DNA of 64,000 nucleotides from Hofstenia miamia (Eukaryota > Xenacoelomorpha > Acoela > Hofsteniidae): positions 160,172 through 224,171 of the forward strand of contig CABFPE010000006.1 of the NCBI GenBank assembly GCA_900660155.1, in the 5' to 3' direction. A program made the translations under genes and the position numbers. Numbering within the stretch: position 1 is the stretch's first letter; every line of letters begins with the position of its first letter. The notes beneath the pieces are model-generated. The model was not told the DNA's origin. It ran no database searches and saw only the letters and a list, made by a program, of their open reading frames with translations. This document shows, one piece after another, positions 62,421 through 64,000 of this stretch.

Positions 62421-63978
62421 TCATCGTTCATGGACTGATCTTTCCTGAACACACTGCAAATCACTTGTATAACATTTGCAGAGTGGAGTCCAGTGAAGAC
62501 CATGCTTGCTGCAACTGCACTTTTTTTTGCAAACACTTTTACAAGCACAGTTAGTGAGCTCAATCACAGCTTTAGAGGCAGGGGGATGGTATCTTTTGGG
62601 AACATATGAATTATCAACAATATTCCAGCCCTTTTCCTCAATCTGTTTGAGATTAGGATGGTTCTGTGTGTAAGATTTGTCACGCATTGCTATGAAGTGT
62701 ACGCAGGTGATGTGTGGTAATAAGGCCGCACAAGTTGGAGGCAGCATTTCTCCTAAGTTTTTTGAAGTAAACACTTCCCATCTCAGTCCTGGCAAATTCG
62801 TAGGGCCATTTTTGCAGTACACATGCCAAACGAATTGCTCTAAATCCTGGACTTGAAGGGGTAGTTTACCATTGATCAACTTAGTTGGAATAGGACTTTC
62901 TCCAAGCCCTAGAAAGCAGTTGATTGCACCATCGTCACTATCAAGCTTTATGTAATGAGTGACCCAGATCTTTTTGGTGATGCCCAAAAATTTCCCACCC
63001 CAATCAGCACCTGAGAAATTGTGAAGTCAAATTAGTCCTTGGCATTTGTTGTCCTATTTGCTGTACACACTTCTTTACATTGATTTCTCTTCGTTTTGTG
63101 CCCTTACCAGTCAAGAACTTGAGTCAGCGACCTCCAAGATCAATAAAAAGTGTGAGGATGTCTGTGTTCGGTGAAGAAACACACCTCACAAAGAACATCA
63201 CTGTCAGCAATTGAAGAAAGGACTTGGTGAGAAATAAGTGTATCAGCTTCTTCATATGAATGAATTTCCTCAAAGTTTTGGCTCTTGATCTTTGTGTCAT
63301 ACACGACAACCATCATCTCATCCCTAAAAATGTTGGCAACATTGCTTAGGTGGCCGATAGTATCGCCATTATCATACAATGCTGATTTAAGTTAAATTGC
63401 CTTGGTGACTGCTATTTTAAGAATTAGATTATCTGGCTCATTTTTGCGCAAAGATTTCACAAATTGAACATTTGGAAGGCGTTCATTGATAATCTTTTTC
63501 AGATACTTGCGGTGATTTGCTGAATTGTCCATTTCTACCTGATACCTTTTCAAAATTGATAGTTATGAACTATTAACTTCTGCCATATTCAGTCCTGCAT
63601 CATCATCAAAGAGGATGTTCTGGACACAGTACAGCAACTCATCATCACACAAAGAACGAATAAGCTTGGCATCAGATTAAATCATTGTAGAAAAGGTATG
63701 TTGAGCAGACCGCAAACATTTCCTGTGGTTGTACTTTTCAAGAGCAGAAGAATCACTAGGATCATGTAAATCTGATAAACATGTTGGGTTTTCAGTTTTA
63801 TTTCTAGAAGGTTTTCACCCATCTTGTCTGAGAAAACACGGTGTAGAGGATCTGATTCATTACTTGAGCAAAAGCTGCAAGCTGAAAATATACATACCTC
63901 CTCCTTTGGATTGGATTTTATTCTTTTTGGTCTGGTTGATTCAGAACCACTTATGGATGGTCTGCCACGTCCTCTCAC
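62421..63978 (-). pseudogene. Cysteine-rich multi-copy family C (broken, may run off the window end)
   Basis: - strand frames read: KEEVCIFSACSFCSSNE (63978-63682), HSYEEADTLISHQVLSSIAD then SDVLCEV (63379-63140), and a 188-codon C part (62987-62421) with NCFLGLGESPIPTKLINGKL, FVWHVYCKNGP and ELTNCACKSVCKKKCSCSKH then CKCYTSDLQC. I recall this layout, an '(S/H).EAD' block with '(S/T)D.DVL' and a terminal C-rich knuckle, from many unnamed genes dispersed in arthropods, molluscs and cnidarians. The 'EAD...DVL' pattern recalls PIN-type acidic residues, but this is only a resemblance. It is broken in several places. The function is unknown; a mobile origin is inferred from copy number elsewhere. 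Confidence 0.5.
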
Positions 63979-64000
63979 AGGACAGTGACGGGAATCAGAC

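Overview
The window is animal nuclear DNA from a very AT-rich genome. It holds a metazoan-type alpha-tubulin gene, a Spen-family RNA-binding protein gene and a Mieap (SPATA18)-like gene with ordinary GT-AG introns. These sit in a dense litter of transposon remnants. The repeat load (P-like/THAP, Tc1/mariner-like, hAT-like MITEs, Penelope, LINEs, cysteine-rich multi-copy families) suits an invertebrate such as an arthropod or cnidarian. I cannot fix the phylum from sequence alone.

Three host genes are convincing. (1) Alpha-tubulin, + strand, 4117-5472, one coding exon, 451 aa, with two related MITEs directly downstream. (2) A Mieap-like gene on the - strand. I could thread it through ten coding exons between 38651 and 15487, with every splice phase agreeing, giving 725 codons. 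Its C-terminal third is the Mieap domain and its N-terminal half is unfamiliar to me. Its introns hold a Tc1/mariner-like element, a broken cysteine-rich element, MITEs and duplications. (3) An RBM15/spenito-type gene, + strand, 51997-53976, 659 aa, three RRMs and a SPOC domain in one exon.

Layout: 1-2162 P-like transposase with split THAP exons (-); 4.0-6.25 kb tubulin and MITEs; 8.4-8.7 kb hAT-like MITE; 9.66-12.04 kb a perfect-length 1190-bp repeat split by one N, probably an assembly scar; 12.5-13.6 kb LINE scraps; 15.5-38.7 kb Mieap-like gene; 39.5 kb nested MITE; 40.1-40.9 kb Penelope remnant; 42.6-44.3 kb cysteine-rich family B; 45.5-46.8 kb LINE; 47.7-50.2 kb inverted-repeat composite with ACGCG iterons and a gap; 52-54 kb RBM15-like; 58.9-59.5 kb two Penelope endonuclease scraps; 59.9-61.9 kb LINE (-); 62.4-64.0 kb cysteine-rich family C (-).

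The most interesting signals are the shared motif skeleton of families A (29.1-31.2 kb) and B (42.6-44.3 kb), which looks like an RNase-H-type transposase core, the ACGCG-iteron composite, and the long N-terminal extension of the Mieap-like protein. The genes show no operon-like relation to each other.
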